Source: Phycisphaerae bacterium RAS2 (GTDB lineage Bacteria; Planctomycetota; Phycisphaerae; UBA1845; UTPLA1). Taken from it: 64,000 nucleotides of DNA. The stretch is from positions 558,001 through 622,000 of the forward strand of contig CP036352.1 in NCBI GenBank assembly GCA_007753915.1. Reading direction: 5' to 3'. Both the position numbers and the translations under genes were made by a program. The stretch's first letter is position 1; each line of letters opens with the position of its first letter. Below, one piece after another: positions 44,938-53,901 of the stretch. Below the pieces are notes generated by a model that saw only the letters and a list, made by a program, of their open reading frames with translations, made no database searches and was not told the DNA's origin.

Positions 44938-45924
44938 ATGACCAAGGACGTACTCGTCTTCGTAGAACAGCGTGATGGAAAGATTCTGCCCGCGGCGATG
45001 CAGGCGATTTCGGCAGCGGCGCAACTTGCCGGCAAGACCGGTGGTCGCGTTGCGGCGGCATTGATCGGAAACGGTCTTTCGCCGCTCGCGGACCATCTCG
45101 ACGCCGCCGGCGTCGCGACGACGTATCTCTGCGAGGCCGACGCGCTGGGCAGGTACAACGCCGTGACCTACGCGCGATCGCTGGCCTCGATCATTCAGAA
45201 GGCTGACCCGCAGATCGTGTTGCTCGCCGCGTCGTTCATGGGGCGCGATCTTGCGCCGCGCGTCGCCGTGCGCGTCAACGCCGGCCTCGCCACCGATTGC
45301 ATCGAGTTCGACATCGAGGGCAGCGGCGCGCTGGTCGTCCGTCGGCCGATCTACAACGGCAAGGCGACGAGCAAAGTTCACTTCAACGCCGGCCGCGTGC
45401 AGATGGCATCGGTGCGGCCCAACACGTTCGCCATGCCCGGCGGCGCGACGAGCAAGGCCGAGCGCGTGAGCGTGCCGTTCAACACCGACGCGGGCGACGC
45501 GCGACAGGTGACGAAGGAAATCGTCCGCACCGGCGGCGCGGAGAAGGACGTGACCGAGGCGTCGATCGTTGTCTCCGGCGGGCGGAGTCTCAAATCCGAG
45601 GAGAACTTCAAGATCATTTTCGACCTGGCCCATGCGCTGGATGCGGCCGTCGGCGCGAGCCGCGCGGCCTGCGACGCGGGCTATCAGCCGCACTCGCGGC
45701 AGGTGGGGCTGACCGGCAAGACGGTGACGCCGTCGTTGTATGTGGCCTGCGGGATCAGCGGGGCGATTCAGCACCTCGCCGGGATGCGCGGCAGCCGTCG
45801 GATCGTGGCGATCAACACGGATGCGGAAGCGCCGATCTTCAAAGTGGCGGATATCGGCGTGGTGGCGGATTTGTTCACGTTTGTTCCGCTGTTGACGGAG
45901 GAAGTGAAGAAGGTCAAGCATTGA
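44938..45924 (+). CDS. etfA: Electron transfer flavoprotein alpha subunit
   Basis: 328 aa, usual size. The C-terminal FAD-binding signature is intact: VGASRAACDAGY, GLTGKTVTPSLYVACGISGA, and VAINTDAEAPIFKVADIGVV. It partners EtfB to carry electrons from acyl-CoA dehydrogenases. A GAGG site precedes the ATG. The usual partner gene etfB is not adjacent or anywhere in the window. Upstream is the cytochrome block, downstream a membrane Fe-S oxidoreductase that typically receives electrons from Etf. Confidence 0.92.
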   Translation: MTKDVLVFVEQRDGKILPAAMQAISAAAQLAGKTGGRVAAALIGNGLSPLADHLDAAGVATTYLCEADALGRYNAVTYARSLASIIQKADPQIVLLAASFMGRDLAPRVAVRVNAGLATDCIEFDIEGSGALVVRRPIYNGKATSKVHFNAGRVQMASVRPNTFAMPGGATSKAERVSVPFNTDAGDARQVTKEIVRTGGAEKDVTEASIVVSGGRSLKSEENFKIIFDLAHALDAAVGASRAACDAGYQPHSRQVGLTGKTVTPSLYVACGISGAIQHLAGMRGSRRIVAINTDAEAPIFKVADIGVVADLFTFVPLLTEEVKKVKH

Positions 45925-46023
45925 CCCGTTCCACAGCTGCCATCGCATTGTTTCGATTTCACAAGGGGTGACGCTGCTCGGCGAGACTCTTCGCGCAGGT
46001 CAATTCTCGTATAAACTTGCGGC

Positions 46024-48135
46024 ATGAACCCCATCGCCATGTCGCTTCTGCTCGTCGTCGCCTGGGGCCTGTTTGCCTGGCAGCTCAAGCGCCGTTACGC
46101 GCTCATGACGCTCGGCCCCGGCGAGAGCCGCCTTGATAATCTCGCCGAGCGCCTTCGCCGCACGTGGCAATACGCCTTTGCCCAGAAGCGCATGCGCCGC
46201 TACTGGTGGGCCGGCATCGCGCATCAATTGATCTTCCTCGGTTTCATCATCCTTCTGCTGCGCTCGCTGCTTCTGTTCGGCCGCGGGTTTGACGCCGATT
46301 TCACGTTCTGGGGCTTGCTCGCGCGCGGCACAGCGCTGGGCGACGGCTACTCCCTGCTCAAAGACGTTTTCGTCGTGCTGGTGATCCTCGCTGCGTCGGT
46401 GTTTCTGTATTACCGCGTCATCAAACGCGAGCGACGCATGACGCTCTCCACCGAGGGCGTCATCATTCTGCTCATCATCGAATCCATGATGTGGGCCGAC
46501 ATCCTTCACGACGGCGCCGAGCAGCGGCTTCACGCGCACCGGGCCGTCGCTGCCGCGGCCCATGCCGGCTTCGACGGGTTTGAGCCGGCCGGCTCGGTCA
46601 TGGCGATGGTATTAAGCGGCGTCGGCAGTGAGTCGGCATTGTCGGTGATCTCCGCTGTCGGGTTCTGGACGCATGTGACGCTTGTGCTGCTCTTTCTCAA
46701 TCTGCTGCCGGTCTCGAAACACTTCCATATCGTCACGGCGATCCCGAACGTGTTCACCCAGTCGCTACACCCGCGCGGGCGGTTGCCGAACGTCGAGGAC
46801 ATCGAGGGCAAGATTGAACGCGAAGAGACGCTGGGATTGACACGCATCACGCAACTGTCGTGGAAGAGCGTCCTCGATTTGTACACCTGCACCGAGTGCG
46901 GCCGATGCACCGATCAGTGCCCGGCGAATCAGACCGGCAAGCTGCTTTCGCCCAAGCAACTGACGCTCGATCTGAGGGACTATCTCTACAAGAACGAAGA
47001 CAAGCTCGTCGCCGCGAAACGCGCCGCGGCCGGCGGGAACGGCGCAGCGGGTGCCACTGCTTCAAGCGGTGGCGATGGCTCAAACGGCAACAGCGATACG
47101 TGGACGCCGTCCGACCTTGTGCCGGACTTCATCAAGCCCGAAGTCCTCTGGGCCTGCACGACCTGCGGCGCGTGCGAAACGGAGTGCCCGGTCTTCATCA
47201 CCTATGTTGACAAAATCGTCGATATGCGGCGGCACCTCGTGATGGAGAAGTCCGAGTTTCCCGCCGAGTTGCAGAACGCCTTCCGCGGCATGGAGTCCAA
47301 TTCCAATCCGTGGAACTTCCCCGCGAGCGATCGCGCCGGTTGGGCGACCGATCTCGATGTGCCGCGCATCGCCGAGAAGCCCGACGCGGCGGTGCTGTTC
47401 TGGGTCGGCTGCTCGGCGTCGTTTGATGACCGTGCCCGGCGGATCGCCCGCGCGACAGCGCAGTTGCTGAAAACGGCCGGCGTCGATTTCGCAATTCTCG
47501 CGGAGGAAGAACAATGCACCGGCGACCCGGCGCGGCGAGCGGGCAACGAGTTCCTCTTCCAGATGCTCGCACAGGCAAACGTCGAGACGCTCAACCGTTA
47601 CAACCCGCGCACGATCGTTACGACCTGCCCGCATTGCTTCAACACGCTGTTGAATGAGTACCCTGACTTCGGCGGCAAGTTCAACGTCGTGCATCATTCG
47701 GTTTATCTCGCCGATCTCGTGAAAGCGGGCAAGTTGAAACCCGCCAACCGCATCGACGCGAAAGTCGCTTATCACGATTCGTGTTACATGGGGCGATACA
47801 ACGAGGTCTATGAGCAGCCGCGCGAAACGTTGCGCAGCATCCCCGGGCTGACCGTGCTGGAGCCGGTGCAGACGCGCGATCGCGGCCTGTGCTGTGGCGC
47901 GGGCGGGGCGCAGATGTTCAAGGAAGAGGAGCATGCCCGCGAAGGCGCGCAGGACGAGCGCGTCAACATTCGCCGTGCCGAGCAACTGCTCGACACCAAG
48001 CCCGACATGGTCGCGTCGAGCTGCCCGTTCTGCCAACGCATGCTTATCGACGGCCTCGCCAGCAAGCAACGCGAGGACGTGAAACAGTTCGACATCGCCG
48101 AATTGCTCTGGCAATCGGTGTCCCCTTCGAGTTAG
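46024..48135 (+). CDS. Membrane Fe-S oxidoreductase (EtfD / HdrD-like)
   Basis: 703 aa. About five N-terminal helices resemble a NarI-type b-haem domain. Two 4Fe-4S motifs (CTECGRCTDQCP and CTTCGACETECP) follow, then two CCG domains (CPHCFNTLLNEYP and CCGAGGAQMFKEEE...SSCPFCQRML). This matches the membrane Etf:menaquinone oxidoreductase known in mycobacteria as EtfD. It would oxidise EtfAB and reduce quinone, linking fatty-acid or amino-acid oxidation to respiration. The last 17 residues, EDVKQFDIAELLWQSV-like, recur as a 51-bp DNA repeat at 50536; the present SPSS ending may be secondary. Confidence 0.85.
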   Translation: MNPIAMSLLLVVAWGLFAWQLKRRYALMTLGPGESRLDNLAERLRRTWQYAFAQKRMRRYWWAGIAHQLIFLGFIILLLRSLLLFGRGFDADFTFWGLLARGTALGDGYSLLKDVFVVLVILAASVFLYYRVIKRERRMTLSTEGVIILLIIESMMWADILHDGAEQRLHAHRAVAAAAHAGFDGFEPAGSVMAMVLSGVGSESALSVISAVGFWTHVTLVLLFLNLLPVSKHFHIVTAIPNVFTQSLHPRGRLPNVEDIEGKIEREETLGLTRITQLSWKSVLDLYTCTECGRCTDQCPANQTGKLLSPKQLTLDLRDYLYKNEDKLVAAKRAAAGGNGAAGATASSGGDGSNGNSDTWTPSDLVPDFIKPEVLWACTTCGACETECPVFITYVDKIVDMRRHLVMEKSEFPAELQNAFRGMESNSNPWNFPASDRAGWATDLDVPRIAEKPDAAVLFWVGCSASFDDRARRIARATAQLLKTAGVDFAILAEEEQCTGDPARRAGNEFLFQMLAQANVETLNRYNPRTIVTTCPHCFNTLLNEYPDFGGKFNVVHHSVYLADLVKAGKLKPANRIDAKVAYHDSCYMGRYNEVYEQPRETLRSIPGLTVLEPVQTRDRGLCCGAGGAQMFKEEEHAREGAQDERVNIRRAEQLLDTKPDMVASSCPFCQRMLIDGLASKQREDVKQFDIAELLWQSVSPSS
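48070..48120 (+). repeat. 51-bp direct repeat, left copy
   Basis: The last coding part of the Fe-S oxidoreductase (CGCGAGGACGTGAAACAG...). Copy at 50536-50586 differs at one base. The two bracket the PadR / HAAS-like gene pair. Confidence 0.9.
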
Positions 48136-48196
48136 CCGTGGCTGGGCAGAGTTCCCCGGCCTCGAGCAAAAGGTCAGAAAATTTCCGGCTTAGCGC

Positions 48197-48238
48197 TTGC
48201 ATCATCATGCCTCGTGTCATATACTATGCGTGACGAGG
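48197..48238 (+). promoter_or_regulatory. PadR promoter with overlapping inverted repeat
   Basis: TTGCAT, 17-bp spacer, TATACT (48220-48225) is a good sigma-70-type promoter. CCTCGT (48210-48215) and its inverse ACGAGG (48233-48238) straddle the -10 element, an ideal place for autorepression by the PadR protein encoded just downstream. Confidence 0.6.
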
Positions 48239-48270
48239 TATGAGGCACAACCGATTCCGGAGGTCCGTCT

Positions 48271-48630
48271 ATGCGAATTGAAAAGGAGCTGATGCGCGGC
48301 GCCGGGCCGATCGCGATTTTGAAGCTGCTGGAGCGTCACGAGCTGTACGGCTACGAACTCATCGAGAGGCTCGCCCGGCAATCCAACGGTGTGCTGACCA
48401 TGGGGGAATCGACCCTGTATCCGCTGCTGTACAACCTCGAGTCCAAAGGGCTGATCGAAGGCATCTGGCGTGAGGCCGATTCGGGCCGGCGGCGTAAGTA
48501 CTACCGCCTGACGAAGAAAGGCCGCGGCCACCTGGAGCGCAGCGCGCGCGAGTGGCAGAGACTCGCGGAAACGATGCAAACGCTGGGCATTGTGTCCGCG
48601 CGGCTGGCGGGCGAAGGAGTGCCGGCATGA
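48271..48630 (+). CDS. PadR-family transcriptional regulator
   Basis: 119 aa. A winged helix with the PadR signature: ILKLLERHELYGYELIERLA, GESTLYPLLYNLESKGLIEG and RRRKYYRLTKKGR. PadR repressors bind promoters and release on ligand or partner signals. It overlaps the next gene by ATGA. The promoter region carries an inverted repeat over the -10 box, suggesting autoregulation. Confidence 0.92.
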   Translation: MRIEKELMRGAGPIAILKLLERHELYGYELIERLARQSNGVLTMGESTLYPLLYNLESKGLIEGIWREADSGRRRKYYRLTKKGRGHLERSAREWQRLAETMQTLGIVSARLAGEGVPA

Positions 48631-50513
48631 GCACGCAATCTGATATCCTGCCGCCGCCGCCGAGCTCGCTCTTAAGGCGTCTGCAGTTCACGCCCTTGTC
48701 GGATTTGTTGCGCGGTCGCGTGAGCGCGCGGCTCGATGTGGAGCAGTTGATTCATCGTGCCGGCATCGCACCCGAACTGGCCGCGCTGGTGCGATGCGTT
48801 ACGAAGCGCTCACGGCTCTGGAAGTCGGAGCAGGTCGAGGTCGCGGAAGAGTTGATCGCGCACTTGTGCGACTCGCTTGATCGCGGCGTGTCGCCGGCGG
48901 ACGTGTTGAGCCACTTCGGCGATCCGGTCATCGCGGCGCGACTCATCCGGCGGGCCAAGCGTCGCAATCGTTCGCTGCCAATTCGCGCGACGACGTGGGC
49001 GATTCGCGGAACCGGTTGTTTGTTGCTGGCGTGCATGGCCACGTACCTCTTCTGGGCTGTCAGGCTGTACACGGGCAGCGTGGAGATTCGCCGAAACTAC
49101 GTCGCGGAATACAACGCGCCGATTCTGGCGATGAGCGACGACGAAAAAGCATGGCCGATTTACAAGCAGGCGGCACTGGCAACGGGCGAACCACCGGCGG
49201 GTTTGACTGGTTCATCAATCCATCCTCGTCACGATCAGTGGGCAAAGTGGACGGAATATGCTTCGGCAAACGAAGAGGCGATTCGGTTATATCGTCTTGC
49301 AGCCGCCAAACCGCACATCGGGCGCACGTACAGCAATGCCAAAGACGCGGACATCCTTCAGCACTGGAAGGCGCAGGCAGAGTACAAAGTTTGGTACCCC
49401 GCGGAACCCCAAACGACGCCGTGCGAAAATCCGGTTTTGTTCCAACTCGATTTTTCAGAGCTATCCGTGCTTCGCAGCGGGGCGAGACTCCTGAAGATCG
49501 ACGCCTATCTCGCTCTGCAGCGTCGCGACTCGGATCGGCTGTCGGCCGATCTTCATGCGTTGCTGGCCATGGCCGACCACGCGGCCGAGCGACCGATGGT
49601 TTACTCCGGGTTAGTCGCAATCACGATCATGACCCAATGCGCCGAAGTCGTTGATCACGTTCTTGAAAGCGACTCGCTGGCATTAAGTGACGAATTCCTG
49701 AAGAAGTTTTCTCATCGACTTGCCGTTTGCATCCATCAAGGCCGGCTTCGCGTCCCTTTCCAGCATGAGTGGGACAGCATCGAGGATGTCATTCAACGGA
49801 CATTCAGCGATGACGGTCGCGGCGATGGTCGACTGGTGAATACGGCGTTTCTCGATGTGGTCGCCGGCGGGCCGACGCTGGATCTGACGCCGAAGGCTTC
49901 CACTGTTCTGGCGCCGATCGTGAGCGGCATGGCGGTCGATCGACGCATTCTGATGAACAAGCTCGATGAGCTCAAGTCAATGACGGAAGCCGAGGAGGTC
50001 GCACCACTTTGGGAGCGAAAGTCTTCAGAGGCTGAACAGAGCGTGGTGCGGATGCATGCGAGCGGTCTTGAAAAAATGCGCTATGCGCCGTTGAGTATCC
50101 TGTTCCCCGCGATGTCGCGCGTCGGCTATTTATACGAGATCGCCACCCTGCGACGCGATGCCACGCTGACCGCCATTGCGATTGAACTGTTTCATCGCCG
50201 CACCGGTTCGTACCCCGCCGGCCTGCGCGATCTGACACCGGCGTTTCTTCCGGCGGTTCCGCTCGATCGCTACGACGGCCGGGCGCTCAAATACCGGCTG
50301 ATCAACGGCAGGCCGCTCCTCTATTCGGTTGGCGCGGATCGAGACGATGATGGCGGCCGACTGCCCAAAGACTCGAAGAAGGGCAGGGCCAATATTGACG
50401 CGCGCGAATGGATTCCGCTGGAAGTGGTCCACACAGGCAGCCCTTCTGCCGGCTGGAGGATTCCCGACGGTGACTGGATTCTCTGGCCGCCGGTTGATGA
50501 TGAACCGAGATAA
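48627..50513 (+). CDS. PadR-partner membrane protein with HAAS-like N-terminus
   Basis: 628 aa from the ATG overlapping the PadR stop. The N-terminal region (about 30-125) has the pattern of HAAS/DUF1700-type domains that pair with PadR regulators (EVAEELIAHLCDSLDRGVSP, VLSHFGDPVIAARLI). One membrane helix follows (about 132-150), then about 470 residues of helical extracytoplasmic sequence. The C-terminal part resembles planctomycete secretion-type segments (LTAIAIELFHRRTGSYPAGL, then DRYDGRALKYR). Probably relays an envelope signal to PadR. The pair sits between 51-bp direct repeats. Confidence 0.65.
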   Translation: MSTQSDILPPPPSSLLRRLQFTPLSDLLRGRVSARLDVEQLIHRAGIAPELAALVRCVTKRSRLWKSEQVEVAEELIAHLCDSLDRGVSPADVLSHFGDPVIAARLIRRAKRRNRSLPIRATTWAIRGTGCLLLACMATYLFWAVRLYTGSVEIRRNYVAEYNAPILAMSDDEKAWPIYKQAALATGEPPAGLTGSSIHPRHDQWAKWTEYASANEEAIRLYRLAAAKPHIGRTYSNAKDADILQHWKAQAEYKVWYPAEPQTTPCENPVLFQLDFSELSVLRSGARLLKIDAYLALQRRDSDRLSADLHALLAMADHAAERPMVYSGLVAITIMTQCAEVVDHVLESDSLALSDEFLKKFSHRLAVCIHQGRLRVPFQHEWDSIEDVIQRTFSDDGRGDGRLVNTAFLDVVAGGPTLDLTPKASTVLAPIVSGMAVDRRILMNKLDELKSMTEAEEVAPLWERKSSEAEQSVVRMHASGLEKMRYAPLSILFPAMSRVGYLYEIATLRRDATLTAIAIELFHRRTGSYPAGLRDLTPAFLPAVPLDRYDGRALKYRLINGRPLLYSVGADRDDDGGRLPKDSKKGRANIDAREWIPLEVVHTGSPSAGWRIPDGDWILWPPVDDEPR

Positions 50514-50535
50514 TTCGCACGCAGTCAACTTTCCG

Positions 50536-50586
50536 CGCGAGGACGTGAAACAGTTCGACATCGCCGAATTACTCTGGCAATCGGTG
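50536..50586 (+). repeat. 51-bp direct repeat, right copy
   Basis: Duplicate of 48070-48120 with one substitution (A for G). Here the frame continues to EKPA and stop, possibly the original C-terminus of the Fe-S oxidoreductase. Confidence 0.9.
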
Positions 50587-50646
50587 GAGAAACCCGCCTG
50601 ACCATGTTTCGCGCTCCGGCAGCGGGCTGAATCTCAAATCGGCAGA

Positions 50647-51513
50647 TTAAGTACGGTTAGGTGCCGCCGGCCGCAGTTTGGCTGCTTCGCCGGCTTCCAT
50701 TTGATAGACGTGCTCCGCGCCGGGGTAGCCGCGGCTTTGAATGTCTGCGATGTAGGCGCTCACCGCGCGCGACATGTCGTTTCGCACGTCCCCATACCGC
50801 TTCACAAAGCGCGGCAGCGGGCCGGCGCTCAAGCCCAACATGTCGTGCAGCACGACGACGTGGCCATCGCAGTGCGGCCCCGCGCCGCAGCCGATCACCG
50901 GCAGGGCCGTGGACTCGGCGATGATCTTCGCTGGTTCAGGCGGCACGGCCTCCAGCAGCAGCGCGCAGGCGCCGGCGTCTTCCAATCGTTTCGCGTCGTC
51001 GATCAGCAACTGTGCAGACCGGGCATCGCGCCCCTGCGCGCGATAGCCGCCGAATTGATGCACCGCCTGCGGCCGAAGACCGAGGTGAACCATGACGGGA
51101 ATCGTTGCCGCGGTCATGGCACGAACCGTGTCGGCGATGCGCGCGTCGCCCTCGATCTTCACGCAGTCGCAGCCGGCCTCGCCCATGAAGCGGCCGGCGT
51201 TGCGAATGGCCTCCTGATGGGTGATGTTGAACGAGAGATAGGGCATGTCGCCGAGGAGAAAGGCACCGGGCGCGCCGCGTCGCACCGCGGCGGCGATCAT
51301 CACCATGTAGTCCATCGTCGCCCGGAGTGTGGAATCGTGCCCAAGGACGACCTGCGCCGCCGAATCGCCGACGAGAATGCAATCGACGCCGGCGGCTTCC
51401 TCGATCTGGGCCGTGGGGAAGTCATACGCCGTCAGCATCGAGATGGGCGTGCGCGATCGTTTGCGTGAAACGAGGGTAGCGAGCGTGATCTTGTCGCGCG
51501 GCATGGCGGGCAT
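50647..51513 (-). CDS. panB: 3-Methyl-2-oxobutanoate hydroxymethyltransferase
   Basis: 288 aa from the ATG beginning MPAMPRDK; the frame is open further upstream but not homologous. It transfers a hydroxymethyl group to ketoisovalerate in pantothenate synthesis. Hallmarks: ISMLTAYDFPTAQIEEAAGV, CILVGDSAAQVVLGHDSTL, GDMPYLSF, VKIEGD, HLGLRPQAVHQFGG and IGCGAGPHCDG. Intact. panC/panD are not adjacent. Confidence 0.93.
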   Translation of the reverse strand: MPAMPRDKITLATLVSRKRSRTPISMLTAYDFPTAQIEEAAGVDCILVGDSAAQVVLGHDSTLRATMDYMVMIAAAVRRGAPGAFLLGDMPYLSFNITHQEAIRNAGRFMGEAGCDCVKIEGDARIADTVRAMTAATIPVMVHLGLRPQAVHQFGGYRAQGRDARSAQLLIDDAKRLEDAGACALLLEAVPPEPAKIIAESTALPVIGCGAGPHCDGHVVVLHDMLGLSAGPLPRFVKRYGDVRNDMSRAVSAYIADIQSRGYPGAEHVYQMEAGEAAKLRPAAPNRT

Positions 51514-51781
51514 TCCGTGGGCGAATCGTTGTGAACAGTTTAGTCGCCGCGCGCGTCCGCGACAAATTGGCGATGAGAACAAACCACGCAGAGCGCACAA
51601 TCCTTCAAAGCCCAGGGCAATTGTCTTGGGCCTTTGTAACAAGCTCGATTTATTGATACCAACTTCAGCGCGGACCATCCTAGCCCCGAGCGCCAGCGAG
51701 CGGGCACCAATCGGCTGCCCGACGGAGTACGCGTGGCGGTGAGAAATCGCTGCATGAGGACAGAAGAGTTCAACGACGCAG

Positions 51782-52912
51782 TCAATCAATCGACAAACTG
51801 CGCGTCTCCGGCGGCGGAGCCTCCAGCAGGCGTGCCACCGTTCCGACGCGAACATCCGATGACGCCGACCACACAAGAAAGAACATCGCCTCGCGCACCA
51901 ACCGCTGAACCGGCATCTGCCGAAGGAACCCCGTTCCCTTGCCATAGACCAGTGCCGCGGAGGCGACACGAACCAGCAGATCGTTGACGGCGACACGCAG
52001 GTCGGTCTTTTCGTCGGTTGCCACCGCCGGTCCATCAGCCGACCCCGCTTCGTCCGCATGCAGCGTCGCGCGTGACGCGGCTTGTTGCGTCACACGATAC
52101 AATCGCTCGCGCATGGCGTCGCAGCGGTGCTGGATTTCCTCGGCGAGCGTCCGCAGCGGGCCGTCGGCGTTACCGGCATGTGCCGTAATGAACGATGCCA
52201 TCGACCCCGCCAGCCCCACACCCGCCGCCGCCACGACGTGCGGCCGAATCGTCATGCCTGATGACAGCGCATTGGCAGTCGGCCCGCGAATCACGCGCTC
52301 CCTCGGCACGCGCACCGTGCGGCAATGAACCTCGCTCGTGTTCGACGCCTGCAGCGCCATCAGGTCCATCGGCTTGTCAATCGTGAGCCCCGGGGAATCG
52401 GCATCGACCGCCGCGAGAAGTTGACGCCCGTCTGAAAGCATCGCCGCCGTCACGATCAGCCGGCTGCGCGCCGCCGACGTGACCCACGGCATCACGCCGT
52501 TGAGAACGAAGTCTTGGCCATCCACCGTGGCGGTCAGCGCCGGCCGCGCGCCCTGCCGACTTGTGGTTACCTGGCTGATGCCGACCGTCGCCAGCAGTTC
52601 GTTTCGCATCAGACGCGGCAATAGGTTCGCCTTGAGTAGCTCATTCTCGCCGTCGGCAATCAATTCACAGGCCCGGTCTCGCTGCGTAAGAATCAGCAGC
52701 GTTGTCATGCAACCGGCCGCCACCGCCTCATAGGCCTGCGTCAATTGAACCTGGTCCAAGCCCAGTCCGCCGTAGGCAGCCGGGATGACCCATCGCCATG
52801 CACCGGCCGAACCAAGCTCGGTGAGCGAGGCCTCGGGCCAGCTTCCGGTAATATCGTGGTGTGTGGCAAGCCGACAGAGATTGTCGGCCAACTGTTGCAG
52901 GGACGGCTCCAT
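51782..52912 (-). CDS. Acyl-CoA dehydrogenase-like flavoprotein
   Basis: 376 aa. N-terminal helical domain (YGGLGLDQVQLTQAYEAVAA) and middle beta domain (VGISQVTTSRQGARPALTA, FVLNGVMPWVTSAARSRLIV) fit the acyl-CoA dehydrogenase fold. The C-terminal helical domain is short and lacks the usual GGxGxT-like FAD/substrate motif, and I cannot point to the catalytic Glu. It could act on a non-standard substrate or be a desulfurisation/hydroxylase-type relative. Electrons would normally go to Etf; etfA lies 6 kb away. Confidence 0.75.
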   Translation of the reverse strand: MEPSLQQLADNLCRLATHHDITGSWPEASLTELGSAGAWRWVIPAAYGGLGLDQVQLTQAYEAVAAGCMTTLLILTQRDRACELIADGENELLKANLLPRLMRNELLATVGISQVTTSRQGARPALTATVDGQDFVLNGVMPWVTSAARSRLIVTAAMLSDGRQLLAAVDADSPGLTIDKPMDLMALQASNTSEVHCRTVRVPRERVIRGPTANALSSGMTIRPHVVAAAGVGLAGSMASFITAHAGNADGPLRTLAEEIQHRCDAMRERLYRVTQQAASRATLHADEAGSADGPAVATDEKTDLRVAVNDLLVRVASAALVYGKGTGFLRQMPVQRLVREAMFFLVWSASSDVRVGTVARLLEAPPPETRSLSID

Positions 52913-53036
52913 GTCGGGATTCTAATCGCTCCCGGTCCGCCGAACGACCATCGTGCAGCGATTCGAGTCGTGAAGGAGAGTTTGGTGAAACCCGTGCATT
53001 GGAAGCGTGCGAGAGGAATCCAGACTGTCTCGCGGG

Positions 53037-53066
53037 TTGACAGGATTTTTGCCCACCTGTTACACT
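53037..53066 (+). promoter_or_regulatory. Sigma-70-type promoter for the ATP synthase operon
   Basis: TTGACA (53037-53042), 18-bp spacer, TACACT (53061-53066). Predicted start near 53073, about 125 nt before the first atp gene. The -35 box is a perfect consensus. Confidence 0.6.
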
Positions 53067-53197
53067 CCCGCGTCCCAGTGGAGACGTGCTCCCGGAAGGC
53101 CTGATTGGGCGGCGTAGAACGTTCGCCCTTTTATTTTGCCGGACTTTGTTCCATTTTGCACAAAGTCCCCGGCGGACGCCTTCATGAGGAGCGTGAA

Positions 53198-53479
53198 ATG
53201 ACTGGCGCGGAGCCTTCCGGACGACCTCCAGGCAACTGGATGCGCCACGCAGGCACGGGCCTCGAGTTGGCGGCTGCCATCGGCGGCATGTGCGCGATCG
53301 GGTATCTGCTCGATCGAAAGTTCAACTCGTCGCCGTGGTGCCTGCTGACGTGTGCGCTGCTGGGAATCGTCGGCGGGTTGTACAACCTCGTGCGTTCCCA
53401 ACTCCGGGGCGCGCTGGGACTGAAAAAACGCGAACGCAGCAGGGACGATTCGCAGTCGCCGAGTCGGGACGACGGATGA
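53198..53479 (+). CDS. AtpZ/AtpI-like small membrane protein
   Basis: 93 aa with two membrane helices (about 22-38 and 47-65), preceded by GAGGAG and followed by a hydrophilic basic tail. GLELAAAIGGMCAIGYLLD and GIVGGLYNLVR match the AtpZ/AtpI-type accessory proteins that open ATP synthase operons and help c-ring assembly or cation supply. Overlaps the next gene by ATGA. First gene of the operon. Confidence 0.8.
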   Translation: MTGAEPSGRPPGNWMRHAGTGLELAAAIGGMCAIGYLLDRKFNSSPWCLLTCALLGIVGGLYNLVRSQLRGALGLKKRERSRDDSQSPSRDDG

Positions 53480-53901
53480 ACGACGAAGCGGCTGGCCGGC
53501 GGCTTCAGCGAGGTGTCGGGCGGCTGGCATGGATTCCGCTCGCGGCGAGTCTGATGCTGGCGGCCGTGGGATTCGTGCCGACGCAGCGCATCGCGGGCGA
53601 GGGCGGAACGCGGGCATTGTTGCTGGCCTTGGCGCTGGTGACGGTGATCGTTTACGCGACGCTGCTGCCGGCGATGCGGATGATGCGAGGTCGCCCGGCG
53701 GCCGGTCGGTTTAATGTCGCGCTTGGCGCGAGCGTCGCGCGGATGTTCCTGACGGTTCCGCTTGCGGCGCTGATGGCGTGGCAACGGGTGGCGGAGCCGC
53801 GGCCGTTCCTGGTGTGGGTCGCGATTGGCTACGTGGTGATGATCAAGGCTGAGACGTTGACGTTGATTCGGTGGAGCAAGAATCTCGAGACGCCCGCATG
53901 A
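53476..53901 (+). CDS. AtpI-like four-helix membrane protein
   Basis: 141 aa with four hydrophobic helices, no catalytic motif. Position between the AtpZ-like gene and atpB, with ATGA overlaps on both sides, matches the atpI slot. Sequence similarity to AtpI is low by eye, so the assignment rests on position, size and topology. Confidence 0.6.
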   Translation: MNDEAAGRRLQRGVGRLAWIPLAASLMLAAVGFVPTQRIAGEGGTRALLLALALVTVIVYATLLPAMRMMRGRPAAGRFNVALGASVARMFLTVPLAALMAWQRVAEPRPFLVWVAIGYVVMIKAETLTLIRWSKNLETPA

